Assembly (NCBI GenBank): GCA_015711725.1
Contig: MU158466.1
Location: 4,328 to 49,334, forward strand
DNA: 45,007 nt
Direction of reading: 5' to 3'
Source: Candidatus Geothermincola primus
Lineage (GTDB): Bacteria > Actinomycetota > Geothermincolia > Geothermincolales > Geothermincolaceae
In this document: piece by piece, positions 44,180 to 45,007 of the stretch
How the letters are laid out: every line of letters begins with the position of its first letter
Numbering within the stretch: the stretch's first letter is position 1
Made by a program: the position numbers and the translations under genes
Notes under the pieces: model-generated
Seen by the model: the letters and a program-made list of their open reading frames with translations, nothing else
What the model was told of the DNA's origin: nothing
Database searches by the model: none

Positions 44180-44890
44180 ATGGCCCTGAAAAAAGGTGAA
44201 AGGGTTATCCGGTTGATGATCGTTGACGATCACGACCTCGTTCGCGTGGGATTACGGGGCTTCTTCCAGGACCAGGAGGATATAGTCTTGGTGGGAGAAG
44301 CGGAAAACGGTCGGGATGCACTTGAGAAAGCACGGGAGCTCCAACCAGACGTGATTTTGGTGGATGTGAAGTTACCTGATATGAGCGGAATCGAGGTAGT
44401 GAAAGAAATCAAGGAGAGCGAAAAGGGAGCCGTGATAGAGGCACTCATGCTCACCGTCTACGACGATCTAGATCTCGCTCTCCAGGCCATCAAAATGGGT
44501 GCGATAGGCTACATCCTCAAGGATTGCGATAAGGAAGAGCTCTTGAACGCGGTGAGAAGAGCCAGTCGAGGGGAGCCCCAGCTATCCCCGGACATATCAT
44601 TAAAGATACTGGGGCTGCTTCGGTCCGGACGTGAGGAGCGTTTACTGGAGCAGGTGAGAGATAGATTGGTGAAAGATGGGCTACGTGAGCAAGAGCCTCC
44701 CAGTCTCACCGAGCGAGAAAAGGAAGTGTTGCAACTCTTAGCCCAGGGGCAAAGCAATAAAGCAATAGCCGAGAAATTGTTTATCAGCGTTTCCACGGTT
44801 AAGGTGCACACCAGGAATATCTACCGCAAGTTGGGAACCAAAGACCGCTCCAGCGCTGTATTGCTGGCGTTGAGAAAGGGATGGGTCTGA
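44180..44890 (+). CDS. NarL/FixJ-family response regulator
   Basis: Two-component transcription regulator. The 236-residue protein has a receiver domain with the acidic pair Asp16-Asp17 (LMIVDDHDLVRVGLRGFF), phospho-acceptor Asp62 (VILVDVKLPDMSGIEVV), Thr92 (LMLTVYDD) and Lys114 (GYILKDCDKEELL). A linker precedes a C-terminal LuxR-type helix-turn-helix (LTEREKEVLQLLAQGQSNKA, then ISVSTVKVHTRNIYRKLG). I chose the ATG at 44180, with AAGGTGAG about ten bases upstream; a TTG at 44153 would add nine residues without a ribosome site. No histidine kinase lies in the window. It could follow downstream or lie elsewhere. Its target genes are unknown. Confidence 0.94.
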   Translation: MALKKGERVIRLMIVDDHDLVRVGLRGFFQDQEDIVLVGEAENGRDALEKARELQPDVILVDVKLPDMSGIEVVKEIKESEKGAVIEALMLTVYDDLDLALQAIKMGAIGYILKDCDKEELLNAVRRASRGEPQLSPDISLKILGLLRSGREERLLEQVRDRLVKDGLREQEPPSLTEREKEVLQLLAQGQSNKAIAEKLFISVSTVKVHTRNIYRKLGTKDRSSAVLLALRKGWV

Positions 44891-44933
44891 AAAAGAACCT
44901 GGAAAAGCATTGCAAGTGATCAAATATATGTTT

Positions 44934-45007
44934 GCTCTATCTTTTCGCATATCCCGCTCATATCATACCAACACATAATCGCTCTATCTTTTCGCATATC
45001 CCGCTCA
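44934..45007. repeat. 27-bp direct repeat with 20-bp spacing at window edge
   Basis: The 27 bases at 44934-44960, starting GCTCTATCTTTTCGCATATC, recur exactly at 44981-45007, where the window ends. The 20 bases between are unrelated. The array may continue beyond the window, so its nature (minisatellite, regulatory sites or other) is open. Confidence 0.85.

Noticed and set aside
43855-44181. Minus-strand frame of about 108 codons opposite the regulator leader
   Set aside because: It overlaps the regulator start, lacks a convincing ribosome site, and shows no family features.

Overview
The window reads as a chromosomal segment of a bacterium, probably a deep-branching and possibly thermophilic actinobacterial-type lineage. 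That guess rests on a complete archaeal-style V/A-type ATPase operon in an otherwise bacterial gene set, DrrAB-like ABC genes, NarL-type regulation and surface proteins with WYLAEGTT-type repeats. No rRNA or tRNA is present to settle taxonomy, so the placement is inference.

Layout. (1) Positions 1-1089, minus strand: a decayed IS256-family transposase. (2) 1471-11636, plus strand: a cofactor supercluster, folE-folP-(twin cyclophilin)-folB-folK-(PanG-like Rossmann/DUF2520)-panC-panD-nadA-nadB-nadC, making tetrahydrofolate, pantothenate and NAD precursors. It is followed by a perfect 77-bp tandem repeat and by the convergent gene coaX (pantothenate kinase III), which appears to be leaderless. 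(3) 13669-22787: a near-consensus sigma70-type promoter and the full V/A-ATPase operon in the order H-I-K-E-C-F-A-B-D, with a single-hairpin c subunit. (4) 23816-32184: cell-envelope genes. These are a secreted protein with about fourteen Ycf48-like propeller repeats, two IPT/TIG domains and a C-terminal Cys-Gly sorting-like tail; lgt; murA; and a secreted subtilisin-like protease with four copies of a roughly 100-residue surface repeat. (5) 32970-41114: three tandem paralogous proteins of about 900 residues. Each has one N-terminal membrane anchor and about 30 Asn-rich helical repeats of 23 or 26-27 residues. I recognise no described family for them, and they are the best candidate for an undescribed system here. 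(6) 41530-43711: an ABC exporter pair (ATPase and ABC-2 permease) with its own promoter. (7) 44180-44890: a NarL/FixJ response regulator. A 27-bp direct repeat begins just before the window edge.

Functional picture. The first third supplies cofactors and the second makes or uses the ion gradient. The last third is devoted to the envelope and cell surface: lipoprotein maturation, peptidoglycan precursor synthesis, secreted repeat proteins, anchored solenoids and export. The solenoid genes sit 15-25 bp apart and are probably co-transcribed. The ABC genes have a separate promoter, so any functional link between the two is only positional.
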